DNA of 64,000 nucleotides from Triops longicaudatus. Lineage: Eukaryota; Arthropoda; Branchiopoda; Notostraca; Triopsidae. Made by a program: the position numbers and the translations under genes. Positions 1-14,700 of the stretch are shown piece by piece (position 1 is the first letter of the stretch; each line of letters begins with the position of its first letter). Location: the NCBI GenBank assembly GCA_022885665.1, contig JAGQDJ010000155.1:124001-188000 (forward strand), read 5' to 3'. Under the pieces are notes generated by a model. The model saw only the letters and a program-made list of their open reading frames with translations. It ran no database searches and was not told the origin of the DNA.

Positions 1-2212
1 TTAAACACTCTTCAAGGGTTTTGAACGATCCACTAATGTCAACCTCTTGACAACTACGGCCATAAGACTTTTTGAAACCGACCCGATTCCTATTTGCAAG
101 CCAATTAGCTCTGCCTTTCCTCATTCTAACTTCCTTTTCTTCCCAGCCAGGGGAAAAAAAAATATAAAAAAGACCCTTTTGTACCTCAAGATCTTCCAAG
201 TTCATTCAAGCTAAAGTTTTTCACAAATTAGGCCCCGTTGGGTATTAAGTTTCGTGGCTAGGGTAACAGAAAAGCGGCGATTTTTTTTTAAGCCATGTTG
301 GAGCCAAAAGGACAAATAAGCTTATTTTTTCGGGAATATTTGTTTTCCACTAAAACTAGGAAGAAGTAAGTTGTTAAAGTCGCTCTCAAACATTACCAGG
401 ACGTGAAAAACACATGAGTGGGGGTTAAGGGGGGCGAAAAAGGCGTGGTGGTAAATAAGGACTTTGTTATTGGTCTTTTGACGAGGGCTTAGGATGCTCT
501 AAGAGTAGAACACGTGAATTGGCAACGTTGTCCACGTTTTGCTCTAACGAGTTAACTTAAAGAGACCGTCGTTGAATTTTTTTTTTTTATCTTCCTGGTG
601 GACTTTCTTCTTGGTCGTTTGGAAAAGAAGCAAAAAGTCAGTTTAACAGTTGTGTATTGGCTTTGGTGCTTTTCACTTACAGCGGGGAAGAAAAACAAAA
701 TCTTGTTCACTTTCGTGGAAGGAAACTTGGACAGAAACTTCAAATCGTGCTGTTTTCCCGAAACTCCCGCCCCCTTTATGTCGGTCGGTTAACTTTTAAA
801 CAAAGATGATCAGAAACTTGGGATGTCAACAGCCAAAAACGAGCAATTATTTGTGAATTTCGAAAAATTCACTGTAAAAAAGTCACAAAATGTTTAAATA
901 GACCAGAATCTTAGGACGCCAACAATTAAAAAAGCGCAACGTAGCGATTAAAGTATCAAAATAATAAATAAAAACTTCAAAAAAATAATAAAAATATTTA
1001 AATACCAAATATTCTTAAATGGTAAGAATTTTCATACATAAGAAATTTATAAATTGCTAAAAAAAAGTTACCAAAAAAGTTTTCCACCGTAAAGCAGTTT
1101 TAAAATGAAAAATTCTGAGAACTTCGTACTAAGCACGTGTACCATGTTGAGTAAATTTCTGAGAATTTTCAGGTCATTGGAAACATTGTTTAAGCGCAGG
1201 TTGGGCTGAAATTAGTTGGGCGTGGCTAAGCTAGCTAGGACTATACGGCAGCAGCATAAAAAGGCCCAAAAATGCATTCGGAAGGTACTTTTGTTGTGAA
1301 GCTAAATTTGTGAAATGGTTTCTGGGTGGGGGGTGAAGAGGGGCAAGAAGGTGAAATTAATGAGGTGTGCAAAGGTATGTTTGCCGGTCCGAAAAGAAGC
1401 GACACCTAGGGAAATCAGAGGGGGATGCAATCTTCCTGAGCGACAAAAGGGAATGAATCCCACCATCGTACGTTTTGCCGGAGCTCTAAAAACGTATGCA
1501 TGCTGATGCAGGGTATTTGCCTTATAAATTTTTTTCTTCTTCTCTTTAACACGTCCAGAAAAAAGGGGGAAATAAAAGCGTAAAAGAAGGCAAAACGAGC
1601 CCTGGAGACCTTATAAATGAGGCCGAAAGAGGCCCGGGACACTCTAATACTCTTCTTTTCCTTTTTATGGAAAAATAGAACTGTTTGTTAAGCATCCAGA
1701 CAGGGCAGATTTGCTCAGAGGTCAAAAGTAAAAAATTGAAGCGTCTTAAACGCAAAGTTATTATTTTTAGCGAATTTTTTTCTAGTTTAATGTTTCTTTT
1801 TTTTTTTGAAGAAATGCATTTCATTGCGTTCAGTTTATTGCTCTCGAGTTCAAAATTTGCATTTTCTTGTGAATTTCACGTTTTTCCTTACGATCATTTT
1901 CATCGGTACTTGACGTATATTTCTGCATATCGAGTCATATTTTCACGATTTTCGAGCAGTTAAGAATTTTAGTCCTGAATTTTTTCAGTGTTAAGTTCCG
2001 GTAAGGTTAGGTTTGCGTTCAGAACCGCTGATTGGGTAGCCATTCTTGAACAAAGCAGGCTTAAAGTTCGAAAACCGGAAATTTTCATCGCGATTTAATG
2101 GTCCATTTTTTTACCGTACGAGAAAGTGTTATAAATAATGATCAGCGAGTGGGTTAAATTCCATTTTCGAAGCCTAATCTCCGTTGAGAAAAATTTCGAT
2201 AAAGATAGAAAT

Positions 2213-2350
2213 AAATACTAGCTCGCAGAAATACCAGTCGAAGAAATACTAACTCACAGAATACTGACTGAAAAATTACTAGCTCGCACAAATACTGGCT
2301 GAAGGAATAGTAGCTTGCAGAAATACCGGCTGAAGAAATACTGTCTGAAA
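2213..2350. repeat. 31-bp degenerate tandem repeat, about 4.5 copies
   Basis: Successive units of about 31 bp follow the pattern AAATACTAGCTCGCAG + AAATACCGGCTGAAG, with substitutions and one or two single-base gaps between copies. Unit starts are near 2213, 2244, 2274 and 2305, and a partial unit begins near 2336. No coding potential is apparent. Confidence 0.75.
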
Positions 2351-5127
2351 TTTGGTATAGGAAGGATCAGTATTAGAAGGAAAGTATTATGTCACGTAGA
2401 CCTCCGTACTGATTGACCGGTCAATCGACAGGACAAGTAGGAGAAAAACTGTCTGAAACCACGGCTTAGTGTGTCTTTTTTAGAGGAAGAAGAAAAGGAA
2501 GATTTTTGAGCTAGAAATGAAGCTCCCAGGCTTCTAATTTCCCACGTTTCATTCTCGGACCAATGAGTTTGATCGATGCGTGTGTGGGGAATTTTTCATT
2601 TGCTTTCCTGGAAACCCCATATAAGGAAGAAATGTCGGAGAAAAAGGGAAGAAAACCTCACGGTTGGGAAAGAGATTTCTGTGAGGCTGGAAAGCTTTTT
2701 TTAATTATTTCTTCAAGCCTGGTGTGGAGAAACGATGTGTCAGGTTTGACCTCCGTCCAAGAATGTTATTGTAAAGCTCAGAGGATTAGGTACTGTGCAG
2801 TACTGTCATTTCAGAGGGTTGTAGAAATTCCGTTTTAACCCTCTTGACCAGGGGTGGAAGCGTGGGGTGAGGAGGGTGGACATTTAACATGATAAAAGCA
2901 AGAAGGGGAAAAATTTGACGGACAATTGACCTTATTTCTTCACTCTGATTCTATGGAGTCGAGGTCCGTATTTCTGTCTGTATAATACGGCACCCATCAG
3001 TTGCCAGATCTTGCAACCCCTCTAGAAAACCCGCGCCCCCTGAGGGGTTATATGCTACCCGAAAGTATAACTTGAGCACGAACCCAATTCACGCTCCATA
3101 AACTCATTGGAGTCTGTCTGCTGACAGTTCATTTTCTGGCAGTCGGGCATTTCTGGCAAACACATAGAACATTCGCACCCCATGTTTCCTCCATGATAAC
3201 TGACAAGGGTTATCGCTTACCACCCGGTTAGACTCCATGGACTTTCTCAGCTAGATTTTTTTTAATTTAATCTGATTTTGTCAGTTTTTTTTCCACATTT
3301 CTGCAGTAATGGTTTCTGTTCATTCGCTTTTCATTCGAACATTGCAGTTGCTTACTTAAAGTTTTCAAGAAATTCTTTTGTTTAGTTGCTATACGACTGT
3401 AATAACTTGCGTTGGGAAAATAATTATTTTTTAAATAAATTTAATTTAATTAATAATTTAATTTAATTATTTTTAATTAAATATATTGTAGCAAACAATA
3501 AACTTGGTATTTGGTCTTTGAATTTTGCTTTACTCGTATTTCAATAAGAGCGTAGTTTGCAATAATTCAACTATACTAGCACAGTATTACTAGAAACTTA
3601 TTACTGCAAGCTCAAATTTGTGACACGTGACTGTTGCATTATTGCCGAATTTGTCAGCTTTACTTATTTTCGTGCGAAGTAATAATTTAGAATATTTGTT
3701 CTTGGTAAATGCAAACACTGATCAGTAATTTGTCAGAAAACATTACTGCAGACGTACCATTTTCGCCTAGTATTTCGCTAGTGTGGTATTACGCCTACGT
3801 CAGTTCGACGCGTTTCTGGTCTCAGTAGTTACTGGAGTAACAATCTTTCGTTCTGTGTGACAGTAATTGCTCGAAACATGCGATTCTAATATTTTTTCAG
3901 TGCGGCTTTGTTTGGTTTGGTCTTTCAGCGCTTTTTTTATAAACTTCAGTAATTTTTAGTACTTTTCCCTTAAAAGAGCCAGAGAAATATTTTGATAAAC
4001 ATTTCTGCAGTAAAGCTAGAGATTCCAAGCTGTTACTTAAGTGAAGTAGTTTTTCACTTTTTAACTGCAAGCAGTAATCCCATCTTAGCTAGTTTGACAA
4101 AACATTGCTTCATAAACACCTTAAAAATATTACGGCAGATTTATGTCTCAGATTTCCGCAAGTTTTACGCTCGTTTTTAAATGTTTCCTGAGCTCTAATT
4201 GCGTTCCTCGAGAAATTGGAAGGATTCTTAATTGGTGAATATCATAAACGAGAATTCCTTCAAAAGGCAGGTCTGCAGTAATATAGCATTGGCCAACATT
4301 ACTAACGGCAGAAATCTGACAAGTTTTGCTAATACTCTACGCCGTAACTTTATCCAAGGTTTTGTATTTACGAAACGCGTGCTGCCGTGCCAGTACCGCT
4401 GTTTTTCACTGCAAGAGGGGAGGGAACCTTGCGGTGTTCAAAATTACTGCAGCAATCTGGAGATCCCAAGCCTGAAACGTGACGACTTCGTTGATAATAT
4501 CGTTAACAAGGAGCCCGAAATTCTTGTTACACCCAACTCGAGGGGAAGGTTTTCTACCAAATACTGGATGGGGCGAAAGTACCAGCATTTTTGCCGCAAT
4601 TCGGGTGGCAGTAATGTACCAGTACCGTCTTGGAGCTTCCAATAAAAGCTGTAAGACTTGGAGCAATAAAAGACCCTTTTGTTCGTCGAATTACAAAGAG
4701 TTACGCCGAACCTTTGTTTTTCTTTTATCAAAAACTAACACACAAGTCCTTGAAACGTGAACGTGTGGCGAAACTGTGCGAAAAAGATCACCGTGTGTTG
4801 TAAGTACGGGCAGTAATAGCCCCGTTGGCTTCTAAAACCCCTCCTACCTGGAAAGCAACGCTTTACCCATGTAAAAGCTGCCTCGTCGACTCCTTACGTG
4901 ACAAGCCACACAGACACTAGGGTCAGAGAGGGTACCTGGCCAAGAGAAACTTCTTGATCGGTTGTTTCACGGAGAAAACGCATCCGGAGTGCAACGAACT
5001 CCCAGAAGCAATAAGAGTCCCTCTGGTGTCATTGATACCCGTACCCATACCGGTATCTTAAGACCCTCCCACCGCACTCCCAAACTCCTTTAGAAAATAA
5101 CTTCCCGTTCCTCAAATTTCTCAAATT

Positions 5128-5560
5128 TCTTTAAAAATTTCTAATATTACTAAAATGATATTAGTAGAATTACTGAAGTAATATTACTTAATATTACTAT
5201 AATATTACTGAAGTAATATTATTTCAGAAAAATATTAATGAAATTTCTTTAAAAATTCCTATATTACTACAAAAATGTTATGAGTAATATTACTGAAGTA
5301 ATAATTTCTGAAATAACATTACTTAGGAAATGTTACTGAATTTCGTAAAAAAATTCTGAAGTAATATTAGTAAAATGTAATATTACTTACAAAAATATTA
5401 CTGAAATTTCTTTAAACGTTTCCGAATCAATATCATTACAATAATAATATTAGTAATATTACTGAAGTAATAGTTTGTAAAGTAATATTACTTAGAAAAA
5501 TAATACTGAAATTTAAAAAAAAATCCTAATTAATATTACTACAGAAAATACTGCATTTCA
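5128..5560. repeat. AT-rich array built on ATTACTGAAGTAAT-like near-palindromes
   Basis: The region is very AT-rich. It repeatedly carries ATTACTGAAGTAATATTAC and shortened variants, for example near 5171, 5203, 5289 and 5456, mixed with AAATTTCTTTAAA-like spacers. Spacing is irregular, so this is a cluster of related short units and not a clean tandem repeat. The core differs by one base from the perfect palindrome ATTACTGCAGTAAT found elsewhere in the window. Confidence 0.6.
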
Positions 5561-8500
5561 AATTATTGCAGAAATGCATCAATTAGTATTACTGAAATTT
5601 CTGCTACACGTTTTCTGTCAAATACCTTTTAGGCAGCAGGTTTCTTTACTAAATATCGGTTTTCTTTCCGACTATTCAAATCAGTGTTCCGGAACTTTGA
5701 TTTGGACTGATTTTAGTTCCTTTTCGATTATTCTATTCATCTTACCCGAAAATGTTATTTTATCAAGCAAAATGTTATCAAGATTTCTGTGCGGATTCCA
5801 AATCAGAGAAAAGCTTAGATTCGCTCCGTTCAAAGAGCGCTTCACTTAAATCGCAAACTGTATCGATACAAGTAAACGGTATCAACAAATATATCGATCG
5901 ATAGTAAATCGATTATGAATGCAATTAATCGATACATTTGATAACGATAGCGACGTATAACCTCCACAGCCAATGAGAAATCCACCAGATCTGAATTTTT
6001 CTCAAAATTCTTTCACATCATTTTTCGTCAATTATTTATTATCGAATTATTTCTTATCGAATATTTACTATCGAGTATATCGAGTATCATCTCGTATTTC
6101 TTTTAAAAGATATGAAGCACTGGTTCAGGTATTTATCTTTTAGATTAATCTACCCTCTCAAGTTCACCCCTCAGTTTTGGAAGCAACTACCCTTACAAAG
6201 AGGGTAATATTCGAAAACGGGTATTGTGCCCATGAATGCATTGCGTACAAGGGTAGAGGGTGTTACTAGGAGGGTGACTGGAAATATTTACGCTTATTTA
6301 CTTCAACAGTTTCTTCGCGGGGAGAAAAAAGTGATGATATATGTTCGTTTGCGTGCAGGAATTTTTGTAAACGAGCGCGTGTACCTAGATTTGGGCATAA
6401 AAATTGTGAGAGAAACGAAGCGAGGCAAAAGCTGTTGAAGACCACGCCTAATGTCATGCACGACGAGGATACTTGAAGAGGTGTGTGCAGTACTGTACAC
6501 AGTATGCAGCTGCAAACCCCCCTTACCCCCCTTTTAAAGCACCGAGGGAATACGTCTACACGGAGCAACCTCGTCAGCAGATCGATTAATTATAGTGCCC
6601 TTGCTTGCATGACAGACGAAAAGTAATGAGGCTCATCTCCTTCTTTTCCATTAAACACATATATAAACCACCCCACACGTATACCAACTACCGACACTCG
6701 CTTAGAAACACATACCCGGGAGCAAAGTCGCCGAGTTTGGGTAAAACATCCCTATTATTACACAAAACAAGAGTCTTTCTTGTGCCAAAAAAAGAGGAAG
6801 AAATAGTGAAGAAGTTCCCGCCTTCTCATCGACCTTATTTCCTCCATTTTTTCACCTAAATATGAGGGATTTCTGTTGAAGGAGTTGGCTAACGCTCATT
6901 AATTTCAGAAAAGTACGGAAAAAAGGAGAAATAACAAGATACCAACTCGCCCCCCCCCCCAGGGTGGAAGCACAGAAATTAGCCCGAGGCTTTACCAAAA
7001 AGTCAGCAATTTGGTCCGTAGAGATGCAAATTCACGCTTGTCCTCTCTTGCCTTCTGTTGGCTTTTTTTTCTTTTCGTTTTTCGCCCTGGGAAACATCTT
7101 TGAAGAAGCTGGAAATCCTTTTAAGGCGCAACTTCAGGACACGCAGTTATGCTTCTGTGAGTGTCATCAAAGCCATACGAAGTTGTATACATCGACTTTA
7201 CATGTAATCTACGAGCCTCGCACTTTTTTTTTCTCCGTTAGACAACGAAAGGCAATATTACTGCGACATATGCTCGCTTATAAACCATTCTGCTCGATAC
7301 TTCACCTCCCAACCCCCCCAACCCCCACCCCACCCCACCCCAAGGCTTCTTGGGGGCAAGGTACCCGAAAGGTGTAAATGCACTTTTGCAGCAATAAAAT
7401 TGCCAGCAACCCTAAATGTTTCGAAAAACGCGACCCCACCCCAAAGCAACGGGGGTATAAAACTTGTGGGCGCAAAAAGAAAAGGTTTGTCTTGTGACCC
7501 TTTGCCTCAGGGGTGAACCAAGTCCAGTTTAAGGCGAAGAAAATGGAACTTTCTTTTCCCGTTGCTGGAGACAAAGTAACGAACCCGGTTTTATTGGAAA
7601 TACCCCTGGGCGAAGGGTAGGAGGGGCGGACCTAGATACACCTATTTCTGTTTAGCTTTGCTTAATGGAATTGCGGGACTTACGGCTTAAAGAAATGTCT
7701 CCTTTTAGGTTTTTAGTGGCAAGAAACCTTTAAACCTTTAAGACAGCGTTCCTCGGTGCTGCACGTGCAGCACAGGAAACCTAACCCACTCCCCTTTCCC
7801 CCTGAGGACTCGCCCAAAGCCCACTTGCACCCTTGCGGTGGGCAAATGGACGACCCTTCGGTTGTGGTCCTGAGGGAAGATCTTTTTTCAAATTTCGGGC
7901 TGTGACTCGCCCGGAGGGGGAGGTGGTTTTAAGAAAATGAGATCTTTCTCCCTCAACGACAATAAAAAGCCATTTTTTCACTGGTTTCTTGCTTACAAGC
8001 GGCATTTTTCGATCAACAATCTATCGTTGGACAAGGCTTAGAAACTAAATTCTTCCCCGTGGCTAGGTTACCGTAGCAATTTCGAATACTGAGTGAAATT
8101 CTTGTGCCATCCTTGAGTGAAATCGAGCCAAGTTTTGTTTCAGGCCGCAGTAATAAAAGACGTCCAACGCGAAACGGAAGCTGTGTGTGATCCGAGTGGA
8201 TGTGTAGAAACTTTGCCAAGTGTAGACCAACAGGTACGATGGTTCAGGAGGGTAAGAACTCGTAGCCTTTGGCGTGTTAGGCACCGTTACGGAAACTTGT
8301 CACGAAGCAGGGTTCAAGCCATCGAAAGTTTGGTGCAACGGATAGGATGTACTTCGATCTTCAACTTCACTTCGCAATCTCAATCCGCGCTAATACAACA
8401 GTTGTGTCTTTCAAGATTGATCGTAATGCTCCCATATTCTGAAAAGGGAAGGTAAAAGGGTACAGTCGCCGCCAGAATCGCGCTAACGGTGACAGGGACT

Positions 8501-8610
8501 TGTTCTGTTTTTATAAGGCAATTTGCTCACTTCAGATAATTTCGATGAAGCGAAATACAGACGCCAATAAGTTACACTCATTCACTGTTCGTGATTTATT
8601 TTTAACTTTA

Positions 8611-8776
8611 TTTTACAACAATCAAATTGTGTGCTGAAGAAATAAGTCTGGCTCAAAAGGAGGTCAAACGGGGACTGACTGTTACAGGCTGGGTGTAGGG
8701 GATTTCGTTCTTACCAATAATGAATTTTAGGATTACGGTGGGCGGCTACGAAATTTAACTGTTGGGTAACAATGAA
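8611..8776 (+). repeat. Diverged fragment of the 495-bp LTR-like repeat family
   Basis: This stretch matches the central part of the elements at 24942 and 40252, in the same orientation. Shared blocks include the ACAATCAAATT stretch, the GGCTCAAAAG stretch, TTACAGGCTGGGTG, GGGATTTC and GGGCGGCTACGAA. Neither the TGTTCC nor the GGAACA terminus is present, so it is truncated at both ends and clearly older than the full copies. Confidence 0.7.
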
Positions 8777-11700
8777 GTTGAACATAGTGGATATTTTGCC
8801 CATCGTACTGTTTCTATCCACGACAAAAAGGCACATTAAATGTACACAAAAAAGATATCGAGCTTAAGCACGGAACAGGTACTTTTACCGCCAGACGAAG
8901 CTTTCTGTTTTGCAATTCCATTATGCATCGTGTTACAGTCTAGAGAGTGCGTAGGGGGCCATTAAAGCCAGGAGTAGCCCCAGGGCAAAGAGATTTGCTA
9001 GCACGGTAGAAATGGTGTATCAGAATCATTTCCAGCACTTGAAAGGTAAGAACTACCCTATAATATACTAGTACGTTCCAGAACAAGCTGTGTCTAGTAC
9101 AGTCGCCAAGCTGAGCTAATTTAAAGCTTTATTTGAAATAAAGGCTTCTTGTTACGGACAAGTTGGATAGACCGAATGTATGGGCAAAGGATTGGACTTC
9201 TAACGTGTAACGTTAGCGTTCTGGACGCCGTTACCATGCTTCGAAGGCCGCCTTAGGCATGAGTCATAACCCCCATCGTTTATTTTTTTTTTTTTTCAGT
9301 TTGGAGTAAAGGATGTGAAGTAAAGGTTCAACTAACCATAGTAGTCGATAGCCACGTCTTGAATATTACGATTCGGCCAATGTTTTCCCGTTTAGTCTCA
9401 GTTGTTCATTGTTGCGATTAAGGTGCACCCAAGGCTCTTATGGACGAGTACCATAAGAGACGAAGTTGGTCGTATCGCGACACTATTTTGATATTTCAGA
9501 ATAACTTTCCGACAGTAATGTAAGAGAGTATCATGTCTAGCGTACGTTGAACAATTTTGTCCAAAATGTCGCTTCAAAAATTTGAAAAATAGGACTAAAT
9601 TCTCACTTTTTCTCGAAAAAAGTAATTTTAACAAAATTCGTATATTCTAGGTTCTCTTTGAACCACGAATCGGATACACTCCATCGTTCTTGCTGCAACC
9701 TTTTGTTTAATTTTCTACCGTTCACTGCGGAATTGAATTCCGTTGATTTCAAAACGGTATCTTATATCTCCGTACACAAGCCCGGGTGCTTATCCCCTCG
9801 AAGGGTGAGAACAAAAGGGGCAGGAAATAAAATAGGGTCAGTTTTAGCGTATGGTAAGCTGTATCTCTCGTTTCATTCAAAAAACCGCGTAGTACTTCAC
9901 CCAACCCCGTACCCTAAGGGGTTAAAGGAAGAGCCCCGGTTTGAAACTACCCGTCGAGTTGATGAAAGCAAGCCGTCATTGGCATGCATAACCCAAGAAA
10001 CCCTTCTCTGGTATGTTCAGCCCCCGGGCAAAGTTTTAAAATGCATACTGGCCACGGTTTATACGGTACGACACTGCAGTCTTGTGTGTCGTAGCTCATT
10101 TAGACCTCTATGCAGATGAGGATCAACAGAGCCCACACATACACTTTCATACAAAACGCAGCACACGGCACTGTGCTGTAGCCTAACAGCTTCATTCTCA
10201 GCCCCTTTTACCCCTTTGGATCGTTACTTAAAAGAAACAGGGCTCAGTCCCTAAACTCTTTTCTTCCCTTAAGATTTGTTTTATTTTATACATAGGGAAG
10301 AATATTTAAAACACAGCTATAAAATAAAATTCCAATTAATGCATTAAATTTAAAGTGTACTCCTTAGGAATTAAGAAGACTGCGTTAAACACGAATGGGT
10401 TAGAAATCATTGTAATAAGCATAAATGTATTATTGACGTCAATGTATCGAAGGATGCATTTGTAAAAAAAAAGTGGTAATGAAAATTCGAAATGTTTCAG
10501 GGAGTAAAAGTCGGCTTATTGTCGTTGGCTTAGCTTGATTTATTCAGAAGTAGCGAACGGAATTTTGTTTTCAGCAAAATTAGATAATTGTGGAAGTGCT
10601 GAGCAAGGCTTGTGAATAAACCATCTAGCAATTAAAACCTGGAAGTCAAGCTCGCCAGCAGCCAAGGTAATCTAAGGTTGTCGCTTGGTTGGTCAAGGTG
10701 AACAGTCCTATATACCCAAACGCGAGAGCTTGCCGTGTCTCTGTCTGCAATGCAAATGGGGAAAATGTCGCCTGGGCTCGGAAAGCGAACAGATTGTCGT
10801 GACAATGTGATTCCCGGACCCTTTCTGTCTTTTCCCTCTGTTGCGTTTTTATCTTCCTTTGATTTATTTGAGATTTCACTCCCATAATAGTTAAATAAAA
10901 CATTAACCCAGTCTTTCTCCTCCCGCCATGAAAGTAAAGTCCCATATGCGTTAGACATCTTTCCAGAAGACGGCACCGCATTGTATTGTCTAGTCGATGC
11001 GTGGTTTATGACGCGCGAAACTTTCTTCAACGTGTGTGAGAGGGTGGAAGATGCGTTTGCAAAAGAGAGTAGTCAAAAAAAGGGCAGATTTTGGTCCCAG
11101 CGTTTCCTGAAAGAGAAAAGTTTGGCTCCTCAAGCTGAAGACAAAGCGTAGCGCCCACCTACGATACGAATACAAAAGACTGAATAAAAGGACAAATCGA
11201 TCATTTTTCTCACTTTGTGGGGTTGACGGAGAATAACAAGTTTCTGGACTCAAAGCTGGATAGAAGTGACGGAAACTGGACATGGTCATGAGACGGATTT
11301 ATATCAAACGGTTTTTCTGACTCGTTATACCTCAACAATTTATCTTTGGGGTATTTTTTATCCCCAAGAAAAATTCCTCTGAAGATTCTAAATGACCTAC
11401 GGCACATCTCGAAGGAATTGTAGAGTTTTGAGGAATGAATATCCATTTGTACCCTTTTCGAGAACAATTTCTCATCCAAGCTCGTTCTTAACGGCCATAG
11501 AAAGTGGATTGACGATCCTAATCCGTTCCGAAAGAAGTTTCTAAAGCAGCGGAGAGTTTTTCGTCAAAATCCTCTGCAGAAATTAATTGTTGCTTGAATT
11601 GCGTGTCGACGGGGAAACTGCTGTAGCAGTTCTGAGAAGTCTCGTAGGACTTCTAGCTTCGGAGAATTTGTAGGAACATTCATTGTTGCTGGAATAGCGT

Positions 11701-14700
11701 TTCTCAGCATGAGAACCATCGTAAATCGAAGCTAGGCTTTCCTTTCAGCATTTAGAGCAGTTTTTTCTGGCAATCACTTCGATTTGCAGTGTTTGGTAAG
11801 ATCGTTCTGCTCGTTGGGCATTTTTTTTTGTAGTATTTACTTTTGATGAGATAAAGACGTAGACGAGCGTTGCACAAAGAACCAAGAAGTCAGGAGAAGA
11901 AAAGCTGGAAGCGTAGACCGAAAAAAGATAACAGAAAAAAAAAGACAAAGGAAAAGGTTTATGGGACACAGAGACTCATTGACAATGCATCACCTGATCT
12001 TCTGGTGACTGTCTCATGACAGCTGCTGGCCTAAGATGGCTACACGCGATGTTAGCAAAGATTCCCCTGAGTAAGTCGTGGTAAAACTTTCGCGTCTCTC
12101 TCCTTCCTCAAAGTCTCTCGAGGTCCCTCCTCGAATTGCTGTCGCGAAACAGATAGCCCTTCTGCTTCTACCATGTTGCTTTTCGTGTTCTTTCCTCTTT
12201 CTGGGTACTTTTCTCCTTTTTTAGCCCCCAAAAAGAATTTTTTAGATTTTTCCTGGCTTTTTTTCTTTTGGGTTTGCTTTAAGGATCCCCGGCATGACTG
12301 TTGGATATTGCTTGCACACAACACGCCAAGATAGACCGTCACGTCGTATTAAGGTGTTAAGGGACGTAGAGCATGAGCTATATTATATATGACTGCAGAA
12401 ATATGGGCTTTTGGCCCAGATATCCTCTCTCAAGGTTTCACCCTGCAACTCTGCTCGGTTGTCGAGAGACGTAAAGGAGGGATTACTCAAGTACTGAAAA
12501 AAAAAACACACAGGAAGGTGACAATCTTACTGCAGTCATGTGGGTGGAACTGCCGAGCTGCCACGACACACAAGTGACGAAAGCAACTTAGGACAAGTTA
12601 TACCATCTCGGCAGAAGGTGTCGAGTCCCATTTCACAAGTAGTATTCCCACCGTAATGAAGACATTGAGCCAAGTGACAGCGAGCAGAAATTTGCTTTCC
12701 GCCTTGCGGTAAGCATTTTCCCTGAAGGGACTTTTGCCCGATGGAAAATCTGGGGAATAGTAGGGGCGCAAGGTGAGGTGAAGGAGATGGAGTAGCAGTG
12801 AGAAAGTGTATCTCAGCTTTCTGGAAACTGGAAGTAATGTGCATGCCAGTATGGCTGCAGCAATACTGCCGGTCCTGCAGTAAGCAGTTAGGACTAGGAG
12901 CCATATGTGGCATAATAGATGGTGATGGACGAGCGGTAATTAAGCAAAGTAATGCTAGGACGGGGGTAAAAGGGGGTGCGAGGCTGTATACAAAACTATT
13001 GTTGCGTTCCAACGGGGATGAGGGGGAGAATTGTTCCAAATGCTTAGTTAATGCCAAGATACGTAGGGCCTGGCTCGACAACCTGAAGTAGTGCATGTGG
13101 AACAGTAATAAAGAGTCATCAGAGGGGTTGTAGGGTGGAGGGTGAAGTTTAACTGATTCTTTCCATAATCACAAATTACAGTAAAGCTAAAAGATGTGAA
13201 GAGGGAGGGTTATGTTCGTTATGCGGAGCTCATTAAATTCCTCCACGTGTATGAACGCTAAGAGATATTGGATTATGCCATGTAGGGGTTAACTTTTCCC
13301 GGTCTTGGTATTTTACATTCGTTAACAAGGGGGTGGGAAAGGTTGGTTGGGAGGGTTAACGGGGGGTTAAGCTAGTGGAGCGAATTGAGACGAAGGTTGT
13401 TGGGGAAGAAATTTCATGGTAGTTACGCCACCTACTTCCTGTAACATGTTTTCCGAATGAGACTCCCGAGAGCTCTTTAGCCACGAAGAAGTCGAGGTGT
13501 TGGTATGAAGAAACTCTTAAGAAGGGGAGGTTCCAGAAAGGAAAGAAAAGTGGAGCTGCTCCACTTCAACTGAATTAAATGGAGCGACATTTGCTTTCAA
13601 GCTGGCTGCTTTTTACGTTGGTTTTCTCTATGCGTGTCTTCTTCGTTTGCTTGCTTCCCTTTGGTCTTTAAATGCTCCCAAGGTTTCCCATTGGCCACCG
13701 TGCAGTTGTTTTTCATTTTGACCGGCAGATGACTCCCCGGGGAGAGAGGTATAACAGATGTCCAACGCGCTCGTGTGTCATCTCCTTGTTATTTAGTATC
13801 CCCAGTCTGTACCGCGACCGTTATGTTACGCGTTTGAATATAGTAGCTATTCACGGTTCTGTCAAGTTGTTTGAACAGCAGTTACGACAATGAAATTGCA
13901 GTAGAAATGGAAAGCTTGGTCGAAATCTTACAAGTAGGAAATAAATCTTTGTTAACATGTGTCAAATGATGGTAAGAATGCGATATAGTTTAGAGGGTTT
14001 TATTTAAAGTTGAATTTTTTTCTGTATGAAATTAGCCTTCAGATTACGCGTCGAACTTACTTATGGCCACTATAACTATCGAGGAACTCTTCGTAAATGG
14101 CAGTTTGGCATAAACAACTTTCCTGGGTACTAATTATACTATCCAAGAATACATCTTACTAATTGCGATCCAAAGCACATACTCGTCGTTATAATATTGC
14201 TATAAGCATTCATTGTTCATACAATATCATTAAATATTACACTGAATATACATGCTTTAATTCGGAAAACAACGGAATATTCGTTGTTTGTATGAATGAG
14301 TTATTAAGCAGATCCTGCTTTAATAACAACATTCATAGCAACAGTAAATGCTCTTTACACTCCTGTAGCGTAGCTGCATGGCGTCTGGGGACGAATATTC
14401 ATTGTTAAGCCATAGCGAAGCAGAGCATGTTCGTATAGCCGCTAGGCGCCTCGAGGAGCGGTAAGGCTTATATAGTCCAATGAACAATGAATGTCCACGA
14501 TTGCCCCAACAGTGTTTTTAAACTCGTACAGCGTGACAAATCGTCAGAATTCTCCCACTGATTCAGTAAATTGCCATTTTTGGAGGATTTACGCTTGATG
14601 GGCGTGTATGGCTTGACATACGGGCAGCGTGTTAACTTCCCTGGCTGTTGCAAGTTAGCGTTGCTTGAATCGTTTATCTTGTTTTTCCCAATGTTTCTTC

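Noticed and set aside
9658..10119. 153-codon open frame on the plus strand
   Set aside because: It lacks a recognisable family, its composition is unlike the real exons here, and there are no neighbouring exons.
12536..13096. 186-codon open frame on the minus strand
   Set aside because: It is the longest frame in the first 20 kb, but it has no recognisable domain, no splice partners and no supporting promoter. A chance frame is likely.
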